Source: Psychromonas sp. MB-3u-54
GTDB taxonomy: Bacteria > Pseudomonadota > Gammaproteobacteria > Enterobacterales > Psychromonadaceae
Direction of reading: 5' to 3'
DNA: 40,336 bases
NCBI RefSeq assembly: GCF_002836415.1
Contig: NZ_PJBP01000105.1
Span: 1-40,336, forward strand
Shown in pieces: positions 33,136 to 40,336 of the stretch. A program made the translations under genes and the position numbers. The notes under the pieces are model-generated. The model was not told the origin of the DNA and ran no database searches. It saw nothing but the letters and a program-made list of their open reading frames with translations. Every line of letters begins with the position of its first letter. Within the stretch, counting starts at the first letter, position 1.

Positions 33136-33165
33136 CCCTAAAATGCAGATCACTGCATTTTAGGG
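33136..33165. terminator. Perfect 13-bp hairpin between convergent genes
   Basis: CCCTAAAATGCAG / CTGCATTTTAGGG with a 4-base loop ATCA lies between syd and the CDP-alcohol phosphotransferase gene. It has no U-tract on either side, so it is a weak or factor-dependent terminator or a 3'-end stabiliser. Confidence 0.6.
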
Positions 33166-33175
33166 GGATTATCGG

Positions 33176-33793
33176 TTACTGTTTGAGTGTCAAATAACCT
33201 GTCCAAATTCGCGTCACTGTGGTGAGCCAGCAAAGAAAACTGAAAATATAAGCAATAATAGAAAAATGCTGCGGTAATAAACATAAAAGCGCAAAACAAA
33301 GAATAGTTTCTGTCCCTTCGGTTAATCCTCCTATGTAATAAAGTGACTTTTTACTGTGGGTTGGACTTCTGACGTTCTCTATCTTCCTTTTTCCGGCCAT
33401 CACTGCAAAGGCTAAGAAACTGGATCCCGAACCGATAAAAGAAAAAATCAAAAAAGCACCGGCGATAGCATTCATCTCAGGATTCGCCAAAACAAAACCA
33501 AAGGGGACTAAGGCATAAAAAATAAAGTCTAAGGTAATATCTAAAAAACCACCACTGTCGGTGATCCCCTGTATTCTCGCCACCGCGCCGTCAATGCCAT
33601 CAAAAATACGATTAAGGAGAATAAAAAAGAGAGCAAGATAGTATGCCTGATAGGCTAAAGCCGGCAGGCTAAGGAGACCCAAAAAAAATCCGAATAAAGT
33701 TATTTGGTCAGCCTTTATCCCGAGTTTATCTATCTGTTTTGCTATGATATTAAGCGGGGAGCGGATAATTTTAGTCGTAAAACGGTCTAGCAT
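33176..33793 (-). CDS. ynjF: CDP-alcohol phosphatidyltransferase family protein (YnjF-like)
   Basis: 205 residues with about 6 membrane spans. The catalytic signature is present: DGAVAR followed by IQGITDSGGFLDITLD, giving D-G-x2-A-R-x7-G-x3-D-x3-D (one residue shorter than the usual x8 spacing). Enzymes of this family join a CDP-activated lipid to an alcohol. It is the last gene of the ynjB-ynjC-ynjD cluster, the place that ynjF holds in E. coli. The alcohol acceptor is unknown. The 37-base gap to ynjD suggests one transcript. Confidence 0.85.
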   Translation of the reverse strand: MLDRFTTKIIRSPLNIIAKQIDKLGIKADQITLFGFFLGLLSLPALAYQAYYLALFFILLNRIFDGIDGAVARIQGITDSGGFLDITLDFIFYALVPFGFVLANPEMNAIAGAFLIFSFIGSGSSFLAFAVMAGKRKIENVRSPTHSKKSLYYIGGLTEGTETILCFALLCLLPQHFSIIAYIFSFLCWLTTVTRIWTGYLTLKQ

Positions 33794-33830
33794 GTATTTT
33801 CCTTTATTGGCTTGTTGTTAAGCTCATTTT

Positions 33831-34472
33831 TTATTTTTCATTCCAAGGCCATTGTAAACATTGACCATTAGAAGGTACGTCCGATTCATCATGGGTAACC
33901 ATTAAAGCGGGTAGTTTTCTTTTTCTTATCTGTTCAAATACCCAGACTTTAAAGTCATTGCGTAAGGATTTATCTAATTTACTAAAGGGCTCATCAAGTA
34001 AAACAGCAGCAGGCTCAGCGAGCAGCATTCTCATCATACTGATCCTTGCTCTCTGTCCTCCTGATATTTGTGATGGTCCTTTTTCAGCTAAGGTTTGTAA
34101 CTTTAATTCATTCAAGGTGTTCATTGCAACCAACCTACGTTGCTCTTTTTTAAATTTATTGGGCAGGGCAATGGCGAGGTTTTCCCAAATATTAAGATGC
34201 GGGAACAACAGGTCATCTTGAAATAAAATGCCAATATTACGTTTCTCGACAGCTACCTTATTGAGTAGGCAGTTATTCAAATAATATTCACCCGAATAGC
34301 TGAATTCGAGTGAGGCATGACCGGCTATCGCACTTAATAAGGTCGATTTACCGCAGCCACTCGGTCCCATTAAGGTTAATATTTCACCGGGCAGGATAGA
34401 AAATGACACGGGAGAAAATAGCTGTTTTTTATTGATATCAATAATAGTCAGATTTTTTACTGTCAGGGACAT
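33831..34472 (-). CDS. ynjD: ABC transporter ATP-binding protein (YnjD-like)
   Basis: 213 residues. Walker A is GPSGCGKS (36-43), the ABC signature is ISGGQRAR (136-143), Walker B is VLLDEP (157-162), and the H-loop is His194 in VTHDESDV. It powers import through the adjacent YnjC-like permease. Its start lies 35 bases inside the end of the permease gene, so translation is coupled. The substrate is unknown for this family; thiamine or a similar small solute has been suggested only by remote likeness. Confidence 0.92.
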   Translation of the reverse strand: MSLTVKNLTIIDINKKQLFSPVSFSILPGEILTLMGPSGCGKSTLLSAIAGHASLEFSYSGEYYLNNCLLNKVAVEKRNIGILFQDDLLFPHLNIWENLAIALPNKFKKEQRRLVAMNTLNELKLQTLAEKGPSQISGGQRARISMMRMLLAEPAAVLLDEPFSKLDKSLRNDFKVWVFEQIRKRKLPALMVTHDESDVPSNGQCLQWPWNEK

Positions 34473-36180
34473 GGTGAGCGATACTCCTTTTATTGACTGT
34501 GCTTTGATTTATTATCATTCCAGTTTTTTGACTGGCAAAAATAGCGATAAAATAAAAGAAAAAGGGCACTAAAGATTGCAGCAGAGCATAAATGGCACTA
34601 ATCCGTCGATCTTGACCGCTAGAAAGGGCAACCGCTTCTGTAGTTAAGGTGGAAATACGTCCTCCCGCAAGCATTAATGTCGGTAAATATTGCGCTAAAC
34701 TAACGCTGATCCCAACCGCCCAGGCAATACAAAGGGTGGGTAATAAAACCGGTCTTTTAATTTTCCACCAAACCTTCAAAGGTGACATTCCTAAACTCAG
34801 TGCAACCATATCTAATCGCTTTTCATAACTTCGCCATGGCCCGTCTAATACCAGATAAACGTAGGGGAAAACAAAGAAGATATGCGCCCAAATCACCCAT
34901 AAATAATAATACTGATGGGCAACAAAAAGCGTCGCAACTTGTATGCCAAATAAAATGGACAATTGCGGTGCCAGCATGGGGATTGAGATGATTAACCGTG
35001 GTACGACAAATCGGCGCCTATCAGCCATCTCCCTAATGCTATGTTCATGAATGACGATAGCAAATAAAAGTGCCACGGTCGCACTGATCAAGGCAATAAA
35101 GATACTGTTGCCGATAATACCCCACAAAAAAGTCCATTCTTGTTGCCAAAAGCGTAATGACCAGTGAGTTGGGAAAAGTTCAGGAAAAGGCCAGCGCTGA
35201 GCAAAGGACCACAGGATCAGAAGCGGCAGAGGGATTAATGAAATAAGGTAGGTGACTAAGAGTGCACTTTTACCGGCAAGCGGCAGTGCGCGACGCCCGC
35301 TGGTTTGCCAGCTGCGGCACTTAACTATGGTTAACCATTCTATAAAACGGATTAAATACAATAAAACAATACAGGTAAGTAAAAGTAATAACGCGCCAGC
35401 CGATGCTTTGGGTAATGTGGCTAAGTCAGGATCATTTAACCACTGCCAAATCAGAACAGGAAAAGTGGCCGGTGAGGTCGGGCCTATTACCAATGCAACA
35501 TCAACGACGGACAAGCTGTATGCCATCACGGCAAAGAGCGTAAAACGTATTTTAGGCAACCATTGCGGTAATATTATTTTCTGCCAGGTCTGTGCTTTGG
35601 AATAACCTAAACTCTGTGCGCTTACCAGTGTACTGTTAACATTTAGCTGCTTAAGGAGCGGGATGCTCATAAACAGTAAAAAGGGGATTTCCTTTATTGT
35701 AAGCCCTAAAATCAGCCCTAAACCATAGGGATCATTAATTAAACTCCAATTAGCAATACCAAGATCGTTAAAAAGCGTGTTTAAAATTCGCGCAATAAAG
35801 CCACTTGGGGTGAATAAAAAGGCAAAACCAATAGCAAAAGCCACATGGGGCAGTGCCAATATCGGGGCTAGCAGGCTTTCTACTTTATGCCAGTAAGCCT
35901 TATTCCAGCATGATTGTAAAATGGAGAAAGCCAGCAGAGCTGATAAAAAAGTACTGCTTAGGCTGACAAAAAGAGTGATTAAAATCGACTCGCGCAGGCC
36001 CGGCCAGTGTAAAAGCTCGAAAAATCCCGTTAAAGAGAAGGTCTGCAGATTAATGGCCGGAATATAAGAAAAAGCAGAAAAAAACAATCCCAGTAAACCT
36101 GGCAGTAAAGGGGTAAAACAGACCAAAATGGCTAATATCAGCAAAAATTGAAATGAGATTTTCTGTATTGAAGCGTTCAT
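34438..36180 (-). CDS. ynjC: ABC transporter permease, two fused BPD domains (YnjC-like)
   Basis: 580 residues from the ATG at 36180 (MNASIQKISFQFLLILAILV); a TTG four codons earlier is less likely. It has about 12 membrane spans in two homologous halves, each with an EAA loop: AQSLGYSKAQTWQKIILPQW in the first, ALSLGMSPLKVWWKIKRPVL in the second. Such fused permeases occur in iron(III), thiamine and YnjC-type importers. It lies 18 bases after ynjB and overlaps ynjD. Confidence 0.92.
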   Translation of the reverse strand: MNASIQKISFQFLLILAILVCFTPLLPGLLGLFFSAFSYIPAINLQTFSLTGFFELLHWPGLRESILITLFVSLSSTFLSALLAFSILQSCWNKAYWHKVESLLAPILALPHVAFAIGFAFLFTPSGFIARILNTLFNDLGIANWSLINDPYGLGLILGLTIKEIPFLLFMSIPLLKQLNVNSTLVSAQSLGYSKAQTWQKIILPQWLPKIRFTLFAVMAYSLSVVDVALVIGPTSPATFPVLIWQWLNDPDLATLPKASAGALLLLLTCIVLLYLIRFIEWLTIVKCRSWQTSGRRALPLAGKSALLVTYLISLIPLPLLILWSFAQRWPFPELFPTHWSLRFWQQEWTFLWGIIGNSIFIALISATVALLFAIVIHEHSIREMADRRRFVVPRLIISIPMLAPQLSILFGIQVATLFVAHQYYYLWVIWAHIFFVFPYVYLVLDGPWRSYEKRLDMVALSLGMSPLKVWWKIKRPVLLPTLCIAWAVGISVSLAQYLPTLMLAGGRISTLTTEAVALSSGQDRRISAIYALLQSLVPFFFYFIAIFASQKTGMIINQSTVNKRSIAHHVPDSKKSDYY

Positions 36181-36198
36181 CGGTAGCAGCAACTATTT

Positions 36199-37344
36199 TT
36201 AATGACCATATCTTTTTTGCCATTCCGTTTCCAACGCTGTCTGCCAACTGGGGTGCGGCTCACTAATTGATTTAAATAAGGTTGTTTTTTGGGGCGAACT
36301 GCTGAGCTTTGATGATTGCAAAACAGTTGGATCACCCCAGACCGAAATATCCGCTTTTTTTGACTGTGCTTCAGGACTTAACAGAAAATTAATCGCCACT
36401 AGCGCGCCCTCTTTTGCAGCCGCATTCCAGGGAATAGACAGGAAGTGAATATTAGACAACGCACCTGCTGCAAGCGCATAAGCGGTGGTTGAATCTCTTA
36501 ATAAACCGTTTTCCTGCGCACTGAATACCTCATTAGGATTAAAGGAAATAGCCAGATCTAATTCACCATCATCAAGTAATTGCAGTGTTTCTGCACTGTT
36601 CTCCGGAAACTGTTTACCTTGACGCCAGGCAACCCGATGAAAGTCGTCTAAATATGACCATAAAGGTGCGCTTATTCGCTGAAAGGTTTTGTCATCAACG
36701 GGCGAATACAAAGCATCAGGATTTTCACTTAGTTCGATCAATGCAGATTTAAGAAAACTGGTACCATGAAATGAAGGAGGGCGGGGGTAACTGAGTTTAT
36801 TTGGATGGCTTCGGGCATATACCAGCATTTCGCGATGGCTCTGCGGCGGATTATTGACTTTATTCTTGTCATAAATAAATACCAGCTGCCCAACGCCCCA
36901 TGGGGCCTCTAATCCCATTGTCGGCTCTGCAAAATCACTGTCTACGGGCAGTGATTTATCAACATATTGCCAGTTTGGCAGATTTTCAACAAAGGGAGTT
37001 GTAAGCAGATTAAAGTCCTTCATTGATTTAAAGTTTTCGCCATTAATCCAAACCATATCAATACTGCCATTGCTGTTTTTATCGGCGCTTTTTTCTGCTA
37101 CCAGACGCGTAATAGCTTCAGAAATATCGGTGACTTTTACGTGTTTTAAAGTGACTCCCTGCTCTGCTTGCAGGCGCTTATTCGCCCAGCGTAAATAGTT
37201 GTTAATATCCTGGCTGCCGCCCCAGGCGTAAAAATAAACCGTTTGACCCTGAGCTTTTTCTTCAATCTTCTGCCAGTTTATATTGTCTGCCTGAGCAAAG
37301 GTTGTCAGCAGTAACAGGCTGAATAGAGCGATTAACTTTTTCAT
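36199..37344 (-). CDS. ynjB: ABC transporter substrate-binding protein (YnjB-like)
   Basis: 381 residues from the ATG at 37344, supported by ribosome site AAGGAT; the open frame extends 24 bases further. A signal peptide MKKLIALFSLLLLTTFAQA is followed by a periplasmic binding-protein fold opening with VYFYAWGGSQDINNYLRWAN, which is typical of YnjB, and LGLEAPWG-type segments around the ligand cleft. The ATG overlaps the stop codon of the upstream broken oxidoreductase (ATGA), so translation was once coupled. Ligand unknown. Confidence 0.9.
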   Translation of the reverse strand: MKKLIALFSLLLLTTFAQADNINWQKIEEKAQGQTVYFYAWGGSQDINNYLRWANKRLQAEQGVTLKHVKVTDISEAITRLVAEKSADKNSNGSIDMVWINGENFKSMKDFNLLTTPFVENLPNWQYVDKSLPVDSDFAEPTMGLEAPWGVGQLVFIYDKNKVNNPPQSHREMLVYARSHPNKLSYPRPPSFHGTSFLKSALIELSENPDALYSPVDDKTFQRISAPLWSYLDDFHRVAWRQGKQFPENSAETLQLLDDGELDLAISFNPNEVFSAQENGLLRDSTTAYALAAGALSNIHFLSIPWNAAAKEGALVAINFLLSPEAQSKKADISVWGDPTVLQSSKLSSSPQKTTLFKSISEPHPSWQTALETEWQKRYGH

Positions 37345-38271
37345 GATTGATCCTTTTTGCGTGTCCAATTAAAATATTTTTCAACCCAGCGCAACAGTGT
37401 TTGCGGTGCATGATCTTTTTTCCATATTCCGGCTGTCGCTTTATTTGCTTCACTCATGGTCGGGTAGGGGTGGATAGTGCCGAGAATCTTATTTAAACCC
37501 AGTTTGTAACGCATTGCCAGAGTAAATTCCGCAAGCAGGTCGCCTGCATGGGAGCCGACTATGGTTGCCCCTAAAATTTTATCACTGCCGGTTGCGGTAA
37601 ATTTTATTTTGCTTAATGCGATTGATCATAAATTTGCTTATAAAGGGCAGTAATCCCAATGCCGCAAAAGACAATAAAACAGAAGGTGAGAGTAAGCCTG
37701 ACAATGAGTTAATATCAGCAAGCTGAGTACCTGCATTTAGGAAAACCGCGGTGGCGGGTAACATACCGAGTTGACTAAAAAGGTAATATTTTTTTGCCGG
37801 CATAGTAGTCAACCCCATCAGCAGGTTGATCATAAAAAAGGGGGAAAGGGGAATCAATCTCAGCGTTAGCAGATAAAGGCTACCATCCTTTTCAATACCT
37901 CGATTTATTGCCTTTAGTTTTCCGCTAAATCGTCTTTGTACCCAGTCCTGCAGTAGATAACGACTGAATAGAAAAGCGAGGGTAGCCCCTATGCTGCTCG
38001 CAAATGAAACCAATAAAAGACTCCACCAAAAGCCAAATAATGCAGCTCCGAGCAGAGTGAGAATAATTGAACCTGGAACTGAAAGGGCTGTGATAACAAT
38101 GTATAAGATAAAATAAAGCACACTGGCGAGCAGAAAGTTGTCATTGATATAGCCGTTAAGTTGCGCTTGATAGATTTTAGCATTTTCCAGCGTTAGCAGA
38201 TGATTAAACTCAAAAACGAACCACAGTGCGACAAATGCTAAGATAACAATAATTGTTTTTTTTCTATCCAT
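37341..38271 (-). pseudogene. Broken TVP38/mercuric-reductase-type fusion gene
   Basis: The first part (38271 to 37582) is an intact-looking 229-residue TVP38/TMEM64 membrane domain with about 5-6 spans (SIILTLLGAALFGFWWSLLL; SPFFMINLLMGLTTMPAKKY). Its frame ends in an abnormal tail, NKIYRNRQ. In another frame, from about 37617 to a stop at 37341-37343, the DNA encodes TATGSDKILGATIVGSHAGD, then LGLNKILGTIHPYPTMSEAN and WVEKYFNW. This is the C-terminal dimerisation end of a pyridine nucleotide-disulfide oxidoreductase. Fusions of these two domains are known in Vibrio/Shewanella-type bacteria. Most of the flavin/NAD domain is missing, so an internal deletion with frameshift is inferred; the truncated TVP38 part could still be made. 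Confidence 0.75.
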
Positions 38272-38790
38272 TGATGATTTCCTTGGGTCAAAAATAAGCG
38301 CTAGTGTTCAACAGACCGTGAAAATCTAAATAAAATTTCTAAATTAATCCGTAAGTTAAGAATAATAAATTTAACCGCAGAAAATTAATCTCAGGCTGCC
38401 ATGCGGAAAACACAGTTATTTGATGAAATTTTAAGGTTAAGTTATCTCTCACAAATAGGATTTCGCGGGCTATTGCAAACCGTGGCAATTATTTTGCAGA
38501 TTACCCGGTTAATACAAGATTCTTTCAGGGTGATTAATTATCGGTTGCCACAGTACCATCATGACGAGGTGTTTCAGGTACGTTTTCCAGCAGCGCGACT
38601 GTTGGTTCCACTTTAAATGGAAATAATGAGTTGCTGCCTTATAAAGAGTGCAGCCGGTGATTAATTCCCTATTCGTCACCGGAAAAAGCAGATGTTTTCG
38701 CCACCAAGGTATTAATGTATTGGTGGCGTTGCTAATTAACGGGTGACTAGCCAGCTAATTAAAGACCTTCGCCCCTTTATAGCAGTTGTC
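38272..38790. other. Gene-poor gap with a 9-bp hairpin
   Basis: No convincing gene is seen. A 71-codon plus-strand frame at 38401-38616 has no ribosome site or recognisable motif. A minus-strand piece ending PRHDGTVATDN (stop near 38537) looks protein-like but lacks a start. CGCCACCAA (38699-38707) pairs with TTGGTGGCG (38720-38728) downstream of the thioesterase gene and may serve as its 3' hairpin; no U-tract follows. The left end should hold the promoter of the TVP38 gene. Confidence 0.45.
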
Positions 38791-39267
38791 TTATTCAACA
38801 AAGATTTGCATTTCTTCACCAATTTTTTTACGCATATCCATCAGTTTACGGGCACTTTCATTCTGTTGTATATCGGCTTCGCTTTCCGGCTCCCATGCTG
38901 GAACGAAAATGGGATGGCCATGTGCATCGACCGCCACCATAATGACGATGCAATGTGTCGTCAAACGTCTGTTTAACGATTTCGGATCACAAGCATTTAC
39001 TTCAAGAGCAATATGCATAGAGGATTTTCCCGTATAGATCACTTTCGCCTCCACCTCGACCAGGCTGCCGACATGAATCGGTGTGATAAATCGGATCCCG
39101 CCAGCGTAGGCAGTAACACAATAATGACCACTCCAGCCCGCAGCACAAGCATATGCGGCTAAATCGATCCATCTCATTACTGCTCCACCATGTACCTTCC
39201 CACCAAAATTAACATCTTGAGGTTCAGCTAAAAAACGTAGGGTGATGTCTCTTTGGGGTATTTTCAT
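38791..39267 (-). CDS. Acyl-CoA thioesterase, hotdog fold (YciA/ACOT-like)
   Basis: 158 residues. The hotdog signature is VNFGGKVHGGAVMRWIDLAA (19-38), with the catalytic-type Asp35 and the HGG helix start. The second half has GSLVEVEAKVIYTGKSSMHI (about 79-98), as in the ACOT/YciA family. It hydrolyses acyl-CoA to free acid and CoA in the cytosol; chain-length preference cannot be read from sequence. A charged C-terminal helix (ESARKLMDMRKKIGEEMQIF) extends beyond the fold. Single-gene unit with a MITE 46 bases upstream of its start. Confidence 0.9.
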   Translation of the reverse strand: MKIPQRDITLRFLAEPQDVNFGGKVHGGAVMRWIDLAAYACAAGWSGHYCVTAYAGGIRFITPIHVGSLVEVEAKVIYTGKSSMHIALEVNACDPKSLNRRLTTHCIVIMVAVDAHGHPIFVPAWEPESEADIQQNESARKLMDMRKKIGEEMQIFVE

Positions 39268-39313
39268 TCACTTAACCTCTGAATTTTTTAATCAATTCTT
39301 AAAAATAATAGTT

Positions 39314-39545
39314 ATACCAAATGTATTAAAGATGTGATCTTGCATTGCGTAGGAAAAATTAACATTATAAGGCATGAGTTGCAGAAAGTAGTTGTTCTCC
39401 TTTCACAAAATCCTATGAAATGATTTTGAACAGTTTTAGCTGACCACAAAGTGGTGAAGAACAGAACGTTCTGAATAAAACTCATCACGCAGATAGGGTT
39501 AATTTTAACCAGCAAGGTTGATTACTTATTTGATGCGTTTAGTAT
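39314..39545. mobile_element. MITE-like element, 232 bp
   Basis: The left end is ATACCAAATGTATTAAAG and the right end, on the other strand, is ATACTAAACGCATCAAAT, both extending to about 26 bases of related terminal sequence. Its length is within one base of the 231-bp element at 8470-8700, but the interiors differ, so the termini rather than the core define the family. No ORF of significance. It lies upstream of the thioesterase start and could affect its promoter. Confidence 0.78.
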
Positions 39546-40264
39546 TCTTGTATGTCCGACCTTATAACTTAAATAAGTGTTACATGGGGCAGGGGATGAT
39601 AATAACCAATTGCGCTTTAAGCAAGAGTTGATTTAGCGTCAGGCATGGCAGTGGAAATTATGTTAGAGAATTGTGATTGTAGGTGCTTAAATCTGCGTGG
39701 TTATGGTATTTAAAAATCAGTTTTCGGTTTAACCATACGAGAATCTATCACTTACTAGCAATGTGATGGTTAATGGTGCTTAAAAATATTGACCAGATTG
39801 ATAACCAAGTAGGTAATCACTGTCCAATTCTTTGTGATTACTGCCAAGCAAGTTTTTTATCTTAATGCTCTTCATTATAAACAGTGCCATCATCGGGCGG
39901 ATTGTTTTCATGATCAGCTCATCTGATTTTACCGATAGCACTTAATTAAGCGCTAAACAAATTTGGTGCAATTATTAGTTATTAATAAACGCATGAGTGA
40001 TGACAATCTGCATGTTGGTCAATCAATTTAAATAAAGTAACTATTGCGCTTATCTATCACCGCTGCCTAACTATTAACATAGCGCAGAGAGATAGATAAA
40101 TTAATAGAAACCATTTTTAAGCTGGTAGAGCGAATAATCGGGCATAAAAGGGTCAGCTAAATTAAAAAAGACACCACCTTCTATTGAAATAGTCTACTTT
40201 TAAAACAGATTGTATGTTAAACAATCGTTCGCACATCTTATTGAAATAATAGTCATTAAAGCCC
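39546..40264. other. Long AT-rich gap upstream of an rRNA/tRNA-type promoter
   Basis: No ORF or RNA gene was recognised in these 719 bases. TTATCTATC (40050-40058) and GATAGATAA (40091-40099) form an inverted repeat. The last 100 bases are rich in A and T runs, as expected for UP elements and FIS sites ahead of a stable-RNA promoter, but individual sites cannot be assigned. Confidence 0.45.
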
Positions 40265-40292
40265 TTGCCAATCTACTTTAAATCCCTATAAT
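40265..40292 (+). promoter_or_regulatory. Stable-RNA (rrn or tRNA operon) type promoter
   Basis: TTGCCA (-35) and TATAAT (-10, perfect) are separated by 16 bases and followed by a GC-rich discriminator GCGCCCC. The 16-base spacer and GC discriminator are the marks of growth-rate/ppGpp-controlled rRNA and tRNA promoters. The downstream 40 bases (GGAAACGGGAAAGACGC...) look like a leader; the RNA gene lies beyond the window. Confidence 0.7.
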
Positions 40293-40336
40293 GCGCCCCA
40301 CGGAAACGGGAAAGACGCAAGTCAAACCGGTTACTT

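Noticed and set aside
38401-38616. 71-codon plus-strand open frame (MRKTQLFDEI...)
   Set aside because: No ribosome site, no recognisable motif, and amino-acid content unlike its neighbours; more likely chance in a decayed gap.

Overview
The window looks like chromosomal DNA from a low-to-moderate GC marine gammaproteobacterium, most plausibly Psychromonas or a close relative. This is an inference from gene content and order (syd / queF / ppnN / xni neighbourhood, ynjBCD-ynjF cluster, a TIGR02808-like micro-protein, a PEP-CTERM protein), not from a database search. Genes lie on both strands. Most are ordinary housekeeping or conserved accessory genes. The stretch from about 21.8 to 26.8 kb is a repeat-rich accessory region with decayed genes.

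Layout. (1) 0.3-7.2 kb, minus strand: a tightly overlapping six-gene MoxR/Bat operon (MoxR ATPase, DUF58, DUF4381, BatA, a BatB/BatC fusion with a glutamine-rich hexapeptide repeat, BatD). (2) 7.6-11.6 kb: a 46-residue membrane micro-protein preceded by two palindromes, SixA, a MITE-like element touching the 3' end of a LysR gene, the LysR/MFS divergent pair (ynfL/ynfM-like) and a GNAT acetyltransferase. (3) 11.7-15.5 kb: a frameshifted relic, an HflK/HflC-type SPFH pair, and a secreted His-rich protein bracketed by two arrays of 7-bp tandem repeats. (4) 15.6-22.5 kb: FAD-dependent dehydrogenase, D-2-hydroxyacid dehydrogenase, NCS2 purine permease, a large exported protein of unknown function, an exact 83-bp tandem duplication and a DUF3316-like exported protein. 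(5) 22.5-26.85 kb: PEP-CTERM protein with a sigma-54 promoter and upstream palindromic element, an orphan copy of that element, the C-terminal relic of an aldehyde dehydrogenase abutting an IS4-type transposase relic, and a lipoprotein zinc metallopeptidase. Two families of imperfect direct repeats bracket parts of this block, and one member overlaps the last codons of xni. (6) 26.8-33.1 kb: xni, ppnN, a TPR protein with a degenerate GGDEF-like domain whose 3' end has been tandemly copied, queF, and divergent syd. (7) 33.2-38.3 kb, minus strand: a ynjB-ynjC-ynjD-ynjF-like ABC importer plus CDP-alcohol phosphotransferase cluster, headed by a broken TVP38/mercuric-reductase-type fusion gene. (8) 38.8-40.3 kb: an acyl-CoA thioesterase, a second MITE, and at the right edge a promoter of rRNA/tRNA type firing out of the window.

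How genes work together. The Bat/MoxR proteins probably form a membrane-anchored chaperone-like complex facing the periplasm. The HflK/HflC pair probably forms an SPFH assembly in the inner membrane. The PEP-CTERM protein implies an exosortase system elsewhere in the genome, and its promoter implies sigma-54 plus an NtrC-type activator. The ynj cluster is an importer of unknown substrate, once translationally coupled to a membrane/flavin oxidoreductase that is now disrupted. I see no CRISPR array, phage module or complete transposon. The most unusual material is the repeat biology (7-, 18-, 72- and 83-bp tandem repeats) and the sigma-54/palindrome control region.
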